DNA of 64,000 nucleotides from Cristatella mucedo (lineage: Eukaryota > Bryozoa > Phylactolaemata > Cristatellidae), in contig WPIO01000019.1 in assembly GCA_009760855.2 (NCBI GenBank), forward strand, positions 3,099,501 to 3,163,500, in the 5' to 3' direction. Both the position numbers and the translations under genes were made by a program. Of the stretch, positions 1 to 8,495 are shown one piece after another. Each line of letters opens with the position of its first letter. The first letter of the stretch is position 1. The notes below the pieces were generated by a model that was given only the letters and a program-made list of their open reading frames with translations, searched no databases and was not told where the DNA came from.

Positions 1-999
1 ATAGAAAAATATTATCTATTAACATTGTTTGTGTAGAAAGTAATAAGAAAACAGTAACACTTAATAAACCTATTTATGTTGGATTATGTATTCTTGATTT
101 GTCAAAGATGTTAATGCGAAAATTCTATTATCTAACAATGAAGAAAATATCTGACTCAAAAATAAACTTGTTATTTACTTATTGTTTATTACTGATTCAC
201 TTGTTGTGGAGGTTTTTACAGAAGATGTTTATAAAGACTTTATTGAATATCCAGAAACACTAGATCTGAATACTTTTCCTGATGATTATCCATTTTGGCA
301 AGATGAAAAAGCAAAAAGTATTATGAAATGTAATAACAAGATCTTTGAGAAGTTTAAAGATGAGATAACAGATAAGATTAAAACAGCAACATTGAATGAA
401 TGTGTTTTCTTAAGACCAAAGCTTTATTCTTATACTGTTTGTCTTGATGATAATAAAGTTGATAAGGAAGGGAAATAAACAGGAAGTACTAGGATTGTAT
501 GGGAAATGAATTAAAGGTATAGCAAAGAAGGGAAGCAGATAGGACAATCTAAAAAAGCAAAAGAAGTAAATAAAACTGTAGTTGATAAGAGTTTAAAACA
601 TTCAGATTTTAAGTCATGTCTGAGTACTAAAGTAGGTAAATCTTGTGAGCAATCATTGATTAGAAGTGAAAAACATATAATGTATACTGTAAGACAAAAT
701 AAAGTTGCACTATCAGCATTCGAATCAAAACGTTACTGGTTACACTGTGGTTGTTGTAGTTACGCATACGGTCATTACAAGATTTCAGAAGCATTAAGCA
801 ATGGTAAAAATCCAGGTCATTTTAAAACTTGTAATAATAGTGTAGATGCCAAAATAGGAAGATTGAAAATACTAAAGCAATACCAGTAAAGAAAGTTAGA
901 TTTGCAGATAAAAAGAAAAAGGAAATAGATAAAAAACGAGTTGACTTACAAGAAGAGGAAGAACTATACGAGTCAATGGATAAATTAAATATATATTAA
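1..999 (+). pseudogene. Polinton-type family B DNA polymerase, C-terminal part, cut by the window edge and frameshifted (element A)
   Basis: Reading frames across this stretch match the C-terminal third of the polymerase better preserved at 46,260-50,198 of this window. The same palm/thumb region is seen (a 'NKPIYVG' stretch near base 65, then 'TDSLVVEVFTEDVY' from about 190), followed by the tail 'SKRYW' and 'SYAYGHY' at 725-785. The catalytic 'YTDTDS' block is broken: the frame changes near base 180 just before 'TDSLV'. More frame changes and stops lie around 478-655 and 889. The gene would replicate the element by protein priming. The N-terminal part lies outside the window. Family assignment is confident; activity is very unlikely. 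Confidence 0.8.
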
Positions 1000-1023
1000 C
1001 AAAAATATTTTTACTATTATAGG

Positions 1024-1326
1024 ATGGACCCAAAAGAAGATTCTCAAGTTTCAGAAGTAGAAATTACAAGCTCTGATAGTGAATCAGAATATTCAGAAGA
1101 CTCAATTTACGATCCTGATTACAATCCAGCAATGGAAACAGAAGAGGAATCTGAGTCTTACGAGTCTGAAGCTTACTCATACATGGATTCTGAATCAGAT
1201 AAAGAGGTAGATCTAGAAGAACTTCTATTTGGTAAACAATACGAAGATCTCACTGAAGAAGAAGTCAAATCGTATGAAGAATTCCTTGAAGGATTGGTAG
1301 ATAGCTCTGAAGGTGAAGAGATTTAA
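1024..1326 (+). CDS. Small, very acidic protein of element A
   Basis: An open frame of 100 aa, extremely rich in Glu, Asp and Ser, with repeats such as 'ESESYESEAYSYMDSESD' and 'SIYDPDYNP'. It begins right after a box reading TATTATAGG at 1014-1022. The counterpart in element B (about 45,990-46,240, minus) keeps a similar acidic end with 'NDPDYDPNQESES'. The gene sits between the polymerase and a set of small proteins in both elements. No domain is recognised. The charge would suit a histone-mimic or a DNA/protein chaperone role, but that is only inference. Confidence 0.6.
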   Translation: MDPKEDSQVSEVEITSSDSESEYSEDSIYDPDYNPAMETEEESESYESEAYSYMDSESDKEVDLEELLFGKQYEDLTEEEVKSYEEFLEGLVDSSEGEEI

Positions 1327-1362
1327 TTTCAATCAAATAAAATTTATTTTCATATATAGAAA

Positions 1363-2155
1363 ATGGATGTATCAAGAATTCTAAGTTGTGAATGTAATGT
1401 AATGTATCTCCGTCAGTAACTCCACAAAGTCATAAAGACCATGTGGGCGTTACGCAGGAGAGTTTTGTATAGCGCACTCACAGCCTAAGCGGCTTTCGGT
1501 ACGCATTCGGTAGCCAACAGACTTCGTCTCACGCAACAAAGAGAAAGTGGGAAGCATAGCAGAGTCAGGAGAGCAGTTGAGGTAGTGAGTAGCATAGAAG
1601 TAGCAGCTCAGGACCGCTGAAAAAGATGTGCCATAGTCGGCAGTAGCAGAGTAGTTGTCGTTGCGTAAGAATTGTGGAAGCGAGTTCCACAGTCTAGGAC
1701 CTGCAGAGGTAAAGCTTCTGTCGCCAACTGTCTTTAAGCGGAGGAATGGGACAGCTAATTTATTGTCCACACAGGACCTGAGGGCGCGAACAGGCTGAAA
1801 CTGATGCAGCAGTTCAGCTAGGTACGAAGGAGCCAAGCCGTGGCGGGCCTTGTGGGTCAGCGTACAATCTAGAGAAATGGCAGTTAAAATTTGTCTTCAA
1901 AAAATTAAAGGAGAAGATCAACGAATAGTTGAACATTCACTTGATAAACTCATTCCAGATATTGATAGTTCATATATTAGTATTCTTATAGATATATGTG
2001 ATACATGTGATAAACTAATGGAAAGTCGTAGTAAGATAAATGAGATGCTTATAGAGGCAAACAAAAAGTCAGAAACCCAAAAACAAAACCAGGAGTGCAA
2101 ATTAATTAATATATTAAATAAATTTTATAAGTTATATGTAGAAAAATGGATATAG
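1363..2155 (+). pseudogene. Small viral protein, split by a LINE insertion
   Basis: The gene starts at 1363 behind a TATATAGAAA box and encodes 'MDVSRILSC', then is cut at about 1391 by a LINE fragment ending near 1861. Coding resumes with 'REMAVKICLQKIKG' and runs to 2155. The split halves together match the neighbouring gene at 2146-2478 along the length ('MDIAIILCC...DMAIRIC', then 'SYI..L..ICD.CD'), so the two are tandem paralogs. The element B counterpart is at 45,660-45,933 (minus). Function unknown; the C-terminal half is rich in Lys, Glu and Gln and probably helical. Confidence 0.6.
1391..1861 (-). mobile_element. 5'-truncated LINE fragment (LINE-2 family) with (ATGTA)n tail
   Basis: The minus strand encodes the C-terminal end of a non-LTR reverse-transcriptase ORF, with the usual 'TVGDRSFTSAGPRLWNSLP' block at about 1,680-1,740. 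The 3' end lies at the left, where a short AATGT repeat (1391-1405) forms the tail. Copies of the same 3' region are at 18,025-18,156 and 40,222-40,395, and a copy of the ORF end is at 29,790-30,071. It interrupts a viral gene, so it arrived after element A. Confidence 0.8.
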
Positions 2156-2478
2156 CAATAATCCTCTGTTGTTATAAAGAAGCTAAAGATATGGCAATTC
2201 GTATTTGTTCTGGATTGTATAACATTGAAGAAATGGATATGGTTAATCATATTGTATATTTTCATATTAGTAAATTACCTGATTCATATATTGAAGGACT
2301 AGTTAAAATTTGTGATATTTATGATGAGATAGATAAAACTAATAAAACTATAAATGATAATAAAGAAATGATAAAAGATAGTCAAGAGATTATAGATTCT
2401 ATTTTAAAGTTTTTACCAAAGACGATAACTAATTTTTCATTTATCTTTGGGCATGTAAATGTGTTTATTATTATATAG
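2146..2478 (+). CDS. Small unknown protein, paralog of the gene before it
   Basis: An open frame of 110 aa overlapping the end of the previous gene by about 10 bases. It shares the layout of that gene: a hydrophobic N-terminus 'MDIAIILCC', a 'MAIRIC' block, then 'SYIEGLVKICDIYDEIDKT' and a Lys/Asn/Asp-rich helix. The last 25 residues become hydrophobic and could be a frameshifted tail. No known domain. The paralogy suggests a local gene duplication in the viral lineage. Confidence 0.5.
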   Translation: MDIAIILCCYKEAKDMAIRICSGLYNIEEMDMVNHIVYFHISKLPDSYIEGLVKICDIYDEIDKTNKTINDNKEMIKDSQEIIDSILKFLPKTITNFSFIFGHVNVFIII

Positions 2479-2481
2479 GAA

Positions 2482-2961
2482 ATGGAAGTAGTTACTGACC
2501 CAATGCTAGCAACTAGCGCAGCAGCACCTAAATCTTATGTAGATTATCTTGTTAGATCAAGAATGACAGCATACGATGAACAACAACTCAGTTCTGATAT
2601 TTCACTTATGACTGATGACTCTGTTAAGAAATTCTATCTTGATGAAGCAGATGTTGAAGCACAAAGGATTATTAGTGCTGGTCAAACTGAAGTTCTATCA
2701 GGACTTGAGTCAAGAGTTAGATCTAAAGTTGATGCTCTTCTCGATGACCCTAGTGAAATTGCCGATTATACGACTTGGATTGCAACACAACTTCCATCAA
2801 TGTCAACAGTCATCTCTGGAGTATCTGGAATTAAACCTGATATCTCTGGTATGGTTAAAGATGAGTGTTATGCAGTTCTACCAAGTATCAGTGATAATAA
2901 AAGTGCAAGACAAAAAGCGGCTGAGGCAGCACTAGCACTTCCTGATCCAAGTGTATTTTAA
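2482..2961 (+). CDS. 159-aa Ala/Ser-rich protein conserved in both elements
   Basis: Starts at the ATG directly after TATATAGGAA (2473-2481). The frame is intact. The protein is mostly helical, with a well conserved middle 'PSMSTVISGVSGIK' followed by 'VKDEC' and an Ala-rich end. Element B has a clear counterpart at 45,075-45,581 (minus) with the same 'STVISGVSGIK', 'VKDEC' and 'ARQKAA' blocks. The strong conservation between divergent copies suggests a structural role, but the family is not recognised. Confidence 0.65.
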   Translation: MEVVTDPMLATSAAAPKSYVDYLVRSRMTAYDEQQLSSDISLMTDDSVKKFYLDEADVEAQRIISAGQTEVLSGLESRVRSKVDALLDDPSEIADYTTWIATQLPSMSTVISGVSGIKPDISGMVKDECYAVLPSISDNKSARQKAAEAALALPDPSVF

Positions 2962-2997
2962 TTAATTTAAATAAAAAATAAAAACAATATATAGAAA

Positions 2998-3385
2998 ATG
3001 AGTGTTGAAACAAGAAGTAAAGACTGTCTTGAAGAAGTACAAGGACAACAGTATTCAAACTTTAAAATCTGTTCTTATCCAATGGGTAGAATAGAAGACA
3101 TCAGATCAACTTTGTTAAATGCTGTAAAACTAGTATTAGAATATAAAGCACTTAGAATCAATTGCTCTGAACCAGAAATAGCAAATATATTCACTAAAGT
3201 TAGAGATGGTTCAATCTTTGAAGAGTTCCTTAAAGACTTAAAAATAGAAAAAATAAACAGTATGGAGTCTGAAGCTTACTCTAAAAAATAGAACTAACTA
3301 AACAAATAAAGAAAGAGATGGATGCAGGAAAGAGTTTTGATATACCAGAAGAATTGATTAAAGAGACTATGGATTGGAAGACTTA
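2998..3385 (+). pseudogene. Small unknown protein with one frameshift
   Basis: Starts after ATATATAGAAA (2987-2997). The first 97 codons contain 'PMGRIEDI' and 'DGSIFEEFL.DL', which recur in the element B copy (44,667-45,051, minus). The frame ends at 3,291 in an A-run, but the other frame continues with 'ELTKQIKKEMDAG' to 'MDWKT' at 3,385. The B copy runs through this region ('SKKLRQKRLQKALDSG' to 'LDWRV'). So a single-base slip in the A-run has broken this gene. Function unknown. Confidence 0.55.
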
Positions 3386-3619
3386 AGGGGGATCTTCAGG
3401 TCCATATCCCATTGTAGGATCATATGGAGCTGTAGTCGTGGTATCAGTTACAGTTGTAGTGTAGGAGGCAATTCATCTATAGTATCAGTTGTAGAAGGTA
3501 AGGCACCAATAGGCGTAAGCCATTCACCTGATGTAGCACTATATTTAATACCAGAAAGATCTTTTGATGATTATTGTGAATACTTTGCACCATTAACTAA
3601 CAAAATCTCAATATAGTCC
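3386..3619 (+). other. Unassigned stretch with a short open frame
   Basis: Between the small plus-strand gene and the convergent fibre gene lies a short frame, open from about 3,374 and ending with 'RSFDDYCEYFAPLTNKISI'. The composition is coding-like in its second half, but no counterpart was found in element B, where the flanking genes overlap by a few bases. It may be the remains of an extra gene in A. Confidence 0.3.
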
Positions 3620-5526
3620 AAATCGCTTGGTGGTTAATAGTACCATAATTCAAAACAGAATAAATAAGATTGAATGCAATTATTTTGTTTTCCTCTATTG
3701 AAAATTGTTAAATTAAACATAGATTCACTTAATGCTAGCATATCATTTTTTTCAATATTATAATACTTTATATTGAGTAGATCAGAAGAGTATAGAATTG
3801 GTGAATTAAATTTATAGTTACATTTTAAAAATATGATATCACTATCAAATTGTTTTCTTACACTTATACTAATTCCTAATACTACAAGTTTATAGTTTAC
3901 TCTTGTTCTATTATCATCTTTTAATAAAAATTAATTATTAATATTTGTTCTATGATATGTCATATATCTAGTTCCACTGTCAATATCATTAATAGTTTCA
4001 TCAGTTGACTTATCAATATCTTTTATTTTTATTTGTATTGTTGAGTATACTGGTTTTTTTTATGTTAACATCTGATAATTTAGATAAAATTTGTTGACCA
4101 TTACTAGAAGAAGAAAATACTTGTGTTGATGTTCCGATATTATTTACACTGTTTACAGTTAAATTACCCCAATATCCAATAAAACCAACATTGTTAATAA
4201 GTGTTCTAACAAATGGTAAGCTATCATATTTCAAATAGAAATTATGCATGTACTTATTTGCAATTAAATCAGTTAAAGAATAATTAGTAAAAGTTGGTTC
4301 TCTTCTATTCATTATTAGTCTTTCAGCACTTATATCTCCATTTACTACCTCATCTTGTTTATACATTCCGGTCTTTGTATCAACATATTTTTTGTTGCAA
4401 TATCTCTTCCATTGACAGGATCTGATATTCTTACATACTTTTTTGAATTTGCAGATAAATTACCAGTAATATGTTGATCAGTCTTTTCTTAGATAATTGT
4501 TATCAGCAAATGATTTATTAACTGCTTCTAATGAATCAACTGTTTCTCCAACATTTGATTTGTTATTCTGTTTGAATTAAAGTTCAATGTTCCATCCATT
4601 TGTAAATCTTTTCTAGAAAGCATTTTAATATATTGCTTATATAAACAGTTACAGTTATTGTTTTATCAAATAAATCTTGTCCAGATATAATTGGTGAACC
4701 TTCTACTAATCTGTTATTTGAATCTATAATATAACTTCTAAATAACCGAAGTGAATAACTAGAATTTTTTCCTGCTGGTGGAAGAGGAATTAGCATTTTA
4801 ACTGAACCATTTGGTGCTGCATACTTAGTTGAAATTACAAATAAAGATCTAGGAGGAACTACAATATCATCAATAACAACATTCCATTTCCCTTGATAGT
4901 TTGTTCCATAAACATTTGTTGATTGAGATAAATTTATTACTCCATTAAATGTTATTTTGCAACATTTCCATCAGATATTTTATTTAGATAACCAAGATTA
5001 ACACCATCAGTTGGATTAACATGATCATTTGCGATTCTAATAAAATTATTTTGCATATCTAAATTACCATTAACTGTTCCACCATGTAAATTAAGAAAGA
5101 TGTCATCGATATACTTTTTATTTGGATCAGTATAATCAGGGTCTGGATTTCCACCAGCATATGGAACTGTAACTTTAATACCACCATTTACAACTAGATT
5201 TCCTCTCATTGTTCCGCCAGTAAGTGGTAATTTAGTATCAGCGTAATCCTTCGTTGCAGCATCCCTAGGTTTTATAGGATTTTCAAGATCTACTATTCTA
5301 AAATTATTCATATCAATATCTCCATCAGAAGTAGTTGATCTAGAAACTTTTGTGACAAAGTTAGTATCTATATATTTTCTGTTTACAGCATCTCTAGTAT
5401 CAACAGGATCACCTAAATTCTTTATAATATTTCCATTCATACTTATATTTCCACTAAGTACATCACCAGTCTTTCTAATACAATTCTTTACACTAACAAA
5501 TTTACTTTTTTTCTACAACCTAACAT
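3620..5526 (-). pseudogene. Fibre-like protein 1b (element A), frameshifted
   Basis: The start is at 5,526, three bases after the stop of the fibre 1a gene, behind TGTATAGAA. The N-terminal part carries repeats of the phage-tail-fibre type: 'NLGDPVDTRDAVNRKYID', 'ENPIKPRDAATKDYAD' and 'NDHVNPTDGVN' between 5,440 and 4,952. More pieces continue in other frames at 4,796-4,584 and 4,366-4,013, then decay towards 3,620. The B counterpart is 42,850-44,670 (plus). In phages such repeats build trimeric fibre shafts; here an attachment or spike role on the particle is inferred. Confidence 0.6.
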
Positions 5527-5528
5527 TT

Positions 5529-6395
5529 CTATACAATACTAACAATAAAATCTATAAAAGTAATTCCACTAGTAACTGTAAACTTATCAATAGCATATCT
5601 ACGTGTTCCATCAATATTAATTATTAAAACTACTGTACCACTTACACCATAAGTATTATCACTTCTTAATTCTACATAAGAATTAGTTTTATTAGTTGCG
5701 TACATAATATTAGATATCATTCCAAAATTAGGTAATACTCCTGGAAAGAATTGTTTAAGATTAGTTACATATCCTATTGTTTCTTTTAATTGTTGGTGTA
5801 TAAGAGGTGTATCTCCTGGTGTAATTTGTTGCACTAAAAAACTTTGACCTGTACTTCCATTAGCAGTAATATTTAAACCTAATATATCAAGATAAACAAT
5901 ACTTGGATAAGTACCCATCAAACCTAAGTACCGAAATGATACTTGTTTATTAGTATCAACATATTGTTTTGTTGCTACACCAGAATCTTTTACATTAATA
6001 ATGTTCTTATTTCCCATATCAATACTTGACATTGCTTTACCTTGAAATACTGCTGTCAAACTTTTTAATAATCCATAGTTTATTACTGTATAAGGTCTTA
6101 AGTCTGAGTAAACAGTTCCATCAGCAGAATTACCAGATATACCAACAACATTCTTACAATTCAATTGTGATTTCATTACTGCGCCTTGTTTAGGCAATAA
6201 ATCAGTTAGACTTGATACTTTTGCTATTTCTCCTGAAGGGTTACTAATAATATTGTTACCAGCACTTGAACTAAGAGCAGAGTTCATTCTTATAGCATCA
6301 CCACTATTAACAGGAAAACCTATGTTTGTTGTTCTATTATTTTTTGCATCAAGATTGGTATAAATATTACCATTAACTTTTCTAACTTTTTCCAT
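5529..6395 (-). CDS. Fibre-like protein 1a (element A)
   Basis: An intact frame of 288 aa. It begins 'MEKVRKVNGNIYTNLDAKNN', then has a repeat-like 'NIGFPVNSGDAIRMNSALSS' and a second block 'VKDSGVATKQYVDTNKQ', and ends in a beta-rich domain that could be the knob. It is divergent from the gene at 6,408 with only 12 AT-rich bases between the two starts. The element B copy (41,971-42,760, plus) matches along the length but is broken. Role as an attachment fibre is inference from the repeat pattern. Confidence 0.65.
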   Translation of the reverse strand: MEKVRKVNGNIYTNLDAKNNRTTNIGFPVNSGDAIRMNSALSSSAGNNIISNPSGEIAKVSSLTDLLPKQGAVMKSQLNCKNVVGISGNSADGTVYSDLRPYTVINYGLLKSLTAVFQGKAMSSIDMGNKNIINVKDSGVATKQYVDTNKQVSFRYLGLMGTYPSIVYLDILGLNITANGSTGQSFLVQQITPGDTPLIHQQLKETIGYVTNLKQFFPGVLPNFGMISNIMYATNKTNSYVELRSDNTYGVSGTVVLIINIDGTRRYAIDKFTVTSGITFIDFIVSIV

Positions 6396-6407
6396 TACTT
6401 ATAATAT
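6396..6407. promoter_or_regulatory. Divergent promoter between fibre 1a and the pX-like gene
   Basis: Only 12 bases (ACTTATAATATA) separate the start codons of two genes read in opposite directions. Element B has an equally tight divergent spacer at 41,961-41,970 next to its fibre 1a copy. Such spacing leaves room for one shared AT-box and almost no leader. Confidence 0.5.
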
Positions 6408-7083
6408 ATGATGAAAAAAGTAAGAAAAGGAAAAGGTGTTGGAGAAGAAATAAAAGAAGGAATTAAAACAAGTAAAGAATTAATAGAAGGTATTAAAACT
6501 GCGACAAACATAGGTGAAAAAGTAGTAATAAAATTAGCCCCAAAAATTGCAGCAAGATTATCGCTACAAGCATCTGAAAAGATTGCAACAATAGTACCTA
6601 AAGTCTTACAATCTCTTACAGTAATTGGTGCTGGTGCTAATGTACTAGGTGGATTTCTTAGTGGATTTACAGGAAACTAGATCTAAGTTTTATTTAGAAA
6701 AGAAATAATAGATGATATTAGTAGTGGTAAATACGGACAGGTCTTTTGGAAAAGAATGACAGAAAAAAGGATTAGAAAAGATGATTAAATCTTTAGAAAT
6801 AGGTCTTAAGATTAATGATATATTACTTGCTGCAGAAAAAGATAATTACCCGTGGCAATGGAATCCGAGTGAATTTTTAAGTGATGTATTTGGACAAGAA
6901 ATTAAATGGGGTGCATCTCAACTTGATCCAAAATCATGGTCAAAGAATTTCTTAAAAGTTAGGTCTGGGGGTTTTCTTCCAGCTATTCCTGCTATCGTTG
7001 GTGCAATTGCTGCAGCAGTATGAGCAACTGGAACAGCTATTTCAATTTCTGTTACAATTGCAAGTCTAATAAAAAAAAGTTAA
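6408..7083 (+). pseudogene. pX-like membrane/core protein, frameshifted (element A)
   Basis: Pieces at 6,408-6,680 and 6,781-7,083 match one longer frame in element B (41,117-41,751, minus). Shared blocks are 'KIAPKIAA.LSL.AS.KI..IVPK', 'INDILLAAEKD', and the dense 'LDPKSWSKNFLK'. The C-terminus reads 'GGFLPAIPAIVGAIAAAV', a Gly-Gly-Phe-Leu-Pro hydrophobic motif like that of the adenovirus pX/mu core peptide, also reported in adinto- and adomaviruses. The frame is broken between 6,680 and 6,781 and by a TGA at 7,021. A capsid-associated, membrane-active or DNA-packing role is inferred. Confidence 0.6.
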
Positions 7084-7094
7084 TAGATACAAGA

Positions 7095-7517
7095 ATGTTT
7101 GTAGGAAAAGCACCAAAAATGGAAACACATGATCAAAGAATGAGCGCTCTAACTTTACAAAGTGAAAGACTAACAAATGCTATTAGTGATTTGAAGAGCA
7201 TGGTAGAACTAATTAATCAAGGCACAGATGTTGATGTTAGTGGAGAAGTACAGAATAGTGAAGTTAAAAACAGATTTGGCTATACAAAACATGGAAGGAA
7301 ATTAGTGGAGGATGGTGGGGTGGATTTCTCACCAGAATTAAAGAGAGATATTAAAAAAGTTGAAGCAAGCGCTGTTGGAAGTAAAAAGCATTGAGACTAA
7401 AAAAGTGAGTCTGCTATGCTACTTTCTGTTCTTTATTCTAGAGGTGCAAGTCCGGAAGAGATTGATAGAGAAGTTAAGAAATTACTAGTGGAGCTAAAAC
7501 AAAAATGCAGCAATTAG
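7095..7517 (+). pseudogene. Small coiled-coil protein (element A)
   Basis: From the ATG at 7,095 ('MFVGKAPKM') the frame runs 100 codons to 7,394, then a stop and a frame change are followed by 'KSESAMLL' and 'SPEEIDREVKKLL' to 7,517. The B copy (40,697-41,105, minus) shares 'RMSALTLQSE.L..A.SDLK', 'GVDFSPE' and 'EEI.RE'. It lies just after the pX-like gene in both elements. Heptad-like helices suggest a structural or scaffolding protein; the family is not recognised. Confidence 0.5.
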
Positions 7518-8098
7518 AAGTCAGTGTAACGAACAAGTTTGTTATCATCGGTTAATGTATAAGTAAAATTCAATCGTGCAAATTTTAAGTGAAGACGAAT
7601 TGCTTCTAAATCTCTAACTTTTGCTGCTTCTTCAGGGTCATCAAAATAACCCAAATGTAATCGTTGTTTATCTATTGTAATATAGGCTCTATATTTATTA
7701 AATCTTTCATGAAAACTAATGCCTATAAAACCAGAAGTGTTATTTCTTAATTTTCCTTTATTTCTTTGATTCTCTGCATTAGTTGCTAATCTTAAATTAC
7801 TAATTGTATTATCACTCTTAATTCCGTTTATGTGATCTAGTTGAAAAATTGGTATTTCTTTTCTTTCAATTAACCAAGATAAATGATGAGCATAATATAA
7901 TTTTCCATCAATTGCAATTACTCTGTAACCATCTTGGTTGATTGTTCCAGATTCTCCTCCAATTCTTGCAGCTCCTCCATGATTAGTTTTATTTGTAAAT
8001 TTGCCGGAATATGGATTATAATCTAAAAATTCCAGAACTCTCTTTCGCAAAGTAGTAACCTCATCAACTCTAGTAGTATCAATTTCATCTTGATTCAT
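7514..8098 (-). CDS. HNH endonuclease with AP2-like DNA-binding domain
   Basis: An intact frame of 194 aa. Residues 40-105 form an HNH_3 domain: 'INQDGYRVIAIDGKLYYAHH', then 'FQLDHINGIKSDNTISNLR' holding the catalytic His-Asn core and the 'NLRLAT..EN' helix. Residues 120-165 look like an AP2 domain ('SGFIGISFHE', 'LGYFDDPEEAAKVRD'). This is the usual layout of free-standing homing endonucleases of phages and large DNA viruses. The gene lies on the strand opposite its neighbours and overlaps the previous gene by 4 bases. A decayed copy at the same locus in element B (40,396-40,695) shows it is ancestral to both. Confidence 0.85.
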   Translation of the reverse strand: MNQDEIDTTRVDEVTTLRKRVLEFLDYNPYSGKFTNKTNHGGAARIGGESGTINQDGYRVIAIDGKLYYAHHLSWLIERKEIPIFQLDHINGIKSDNTISNLRLATNAENQRNKGKLRNNTSGFIGISFHERFNKYRAYITIDKQRLHLGYFDDPEEAAKVRDLEAIRLHLKFARLNFTYTLTDDNKLVRYTDF

Positions 8099-8147
8099 TT
8101 CTATATACTGTTTTTTATCTCTTTAAATTATTTGATTGTATATAGAA

Positions 8148-8495
8148 ATGTCGTATCATGAAGTGAAACTTTCATTATCTGATCATCAAGTAAAACAAAT
8201 ACATAAATCAATGGAACCTATATCAATCCGTCTTAAGCATTCAGATTTAACAGGTAGTATTCCTATTCTTCTTACTAATACTCAACTAGCAAGAATAGAA
8301 AAGAGTAGATCAGAAGGAATTGGATTACAATTAAATCTAACTATTAAACAACTAAGAGCAAATAGAAAAGTTGGCTCATGCATAGTCGATATTATAAATA
8401 AATTATCTGGTGGTAGAGAATTTCATTTAAAACTTCCAAAAGGTGTTCAATCAGAAAATGTTCCTGGTGGAAGTTTTAACAATACAGGAAAATAG
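8148..8495 (+). CDS. Beta-rich small protein next to PLA2
   Basis: Start chosen at 8,148 because TATAGAA lies directly in front; an ATG 12 bases upstream is in frame but overlaps that box. The 115-aa product shows a repeated pattern of short strands: 'HEVKLSLSDHQVKQI', 'ISIRLKHSDL', 'IPILLTNTQLARIEK', 'GLQLNLTIKQLR' and 'EFHLKLPKG'. Proteins with this pattern occur beside PLA2 genes in Polinton-like elements of animals, to my knowledge without a known role. Element B has no clear copy here; its 66-aa gene at 41,762-41,960 has a similar end ('LQLPKK'). Confidence 0.55.
   Translation: MSYHEVKLSLSDHQVKQIHKSMEPISIRLKHSDLTGSIPILLTNTQLARIEKSRSEGIGLQLNLTIKQLRANRKVGSCIVDIINKLSGGREFHLKLPKGVQSENVPGGSFNNTGK

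Noticed and set aside
3620-6395. Bacteriophage contamination because of fibre-type repeats
   Set aside because: The genes lie inside a Polinton-type gene set in both elements, among animal LINE/SINE insertions; no bacterial ribosome sites or operon structure are seen.
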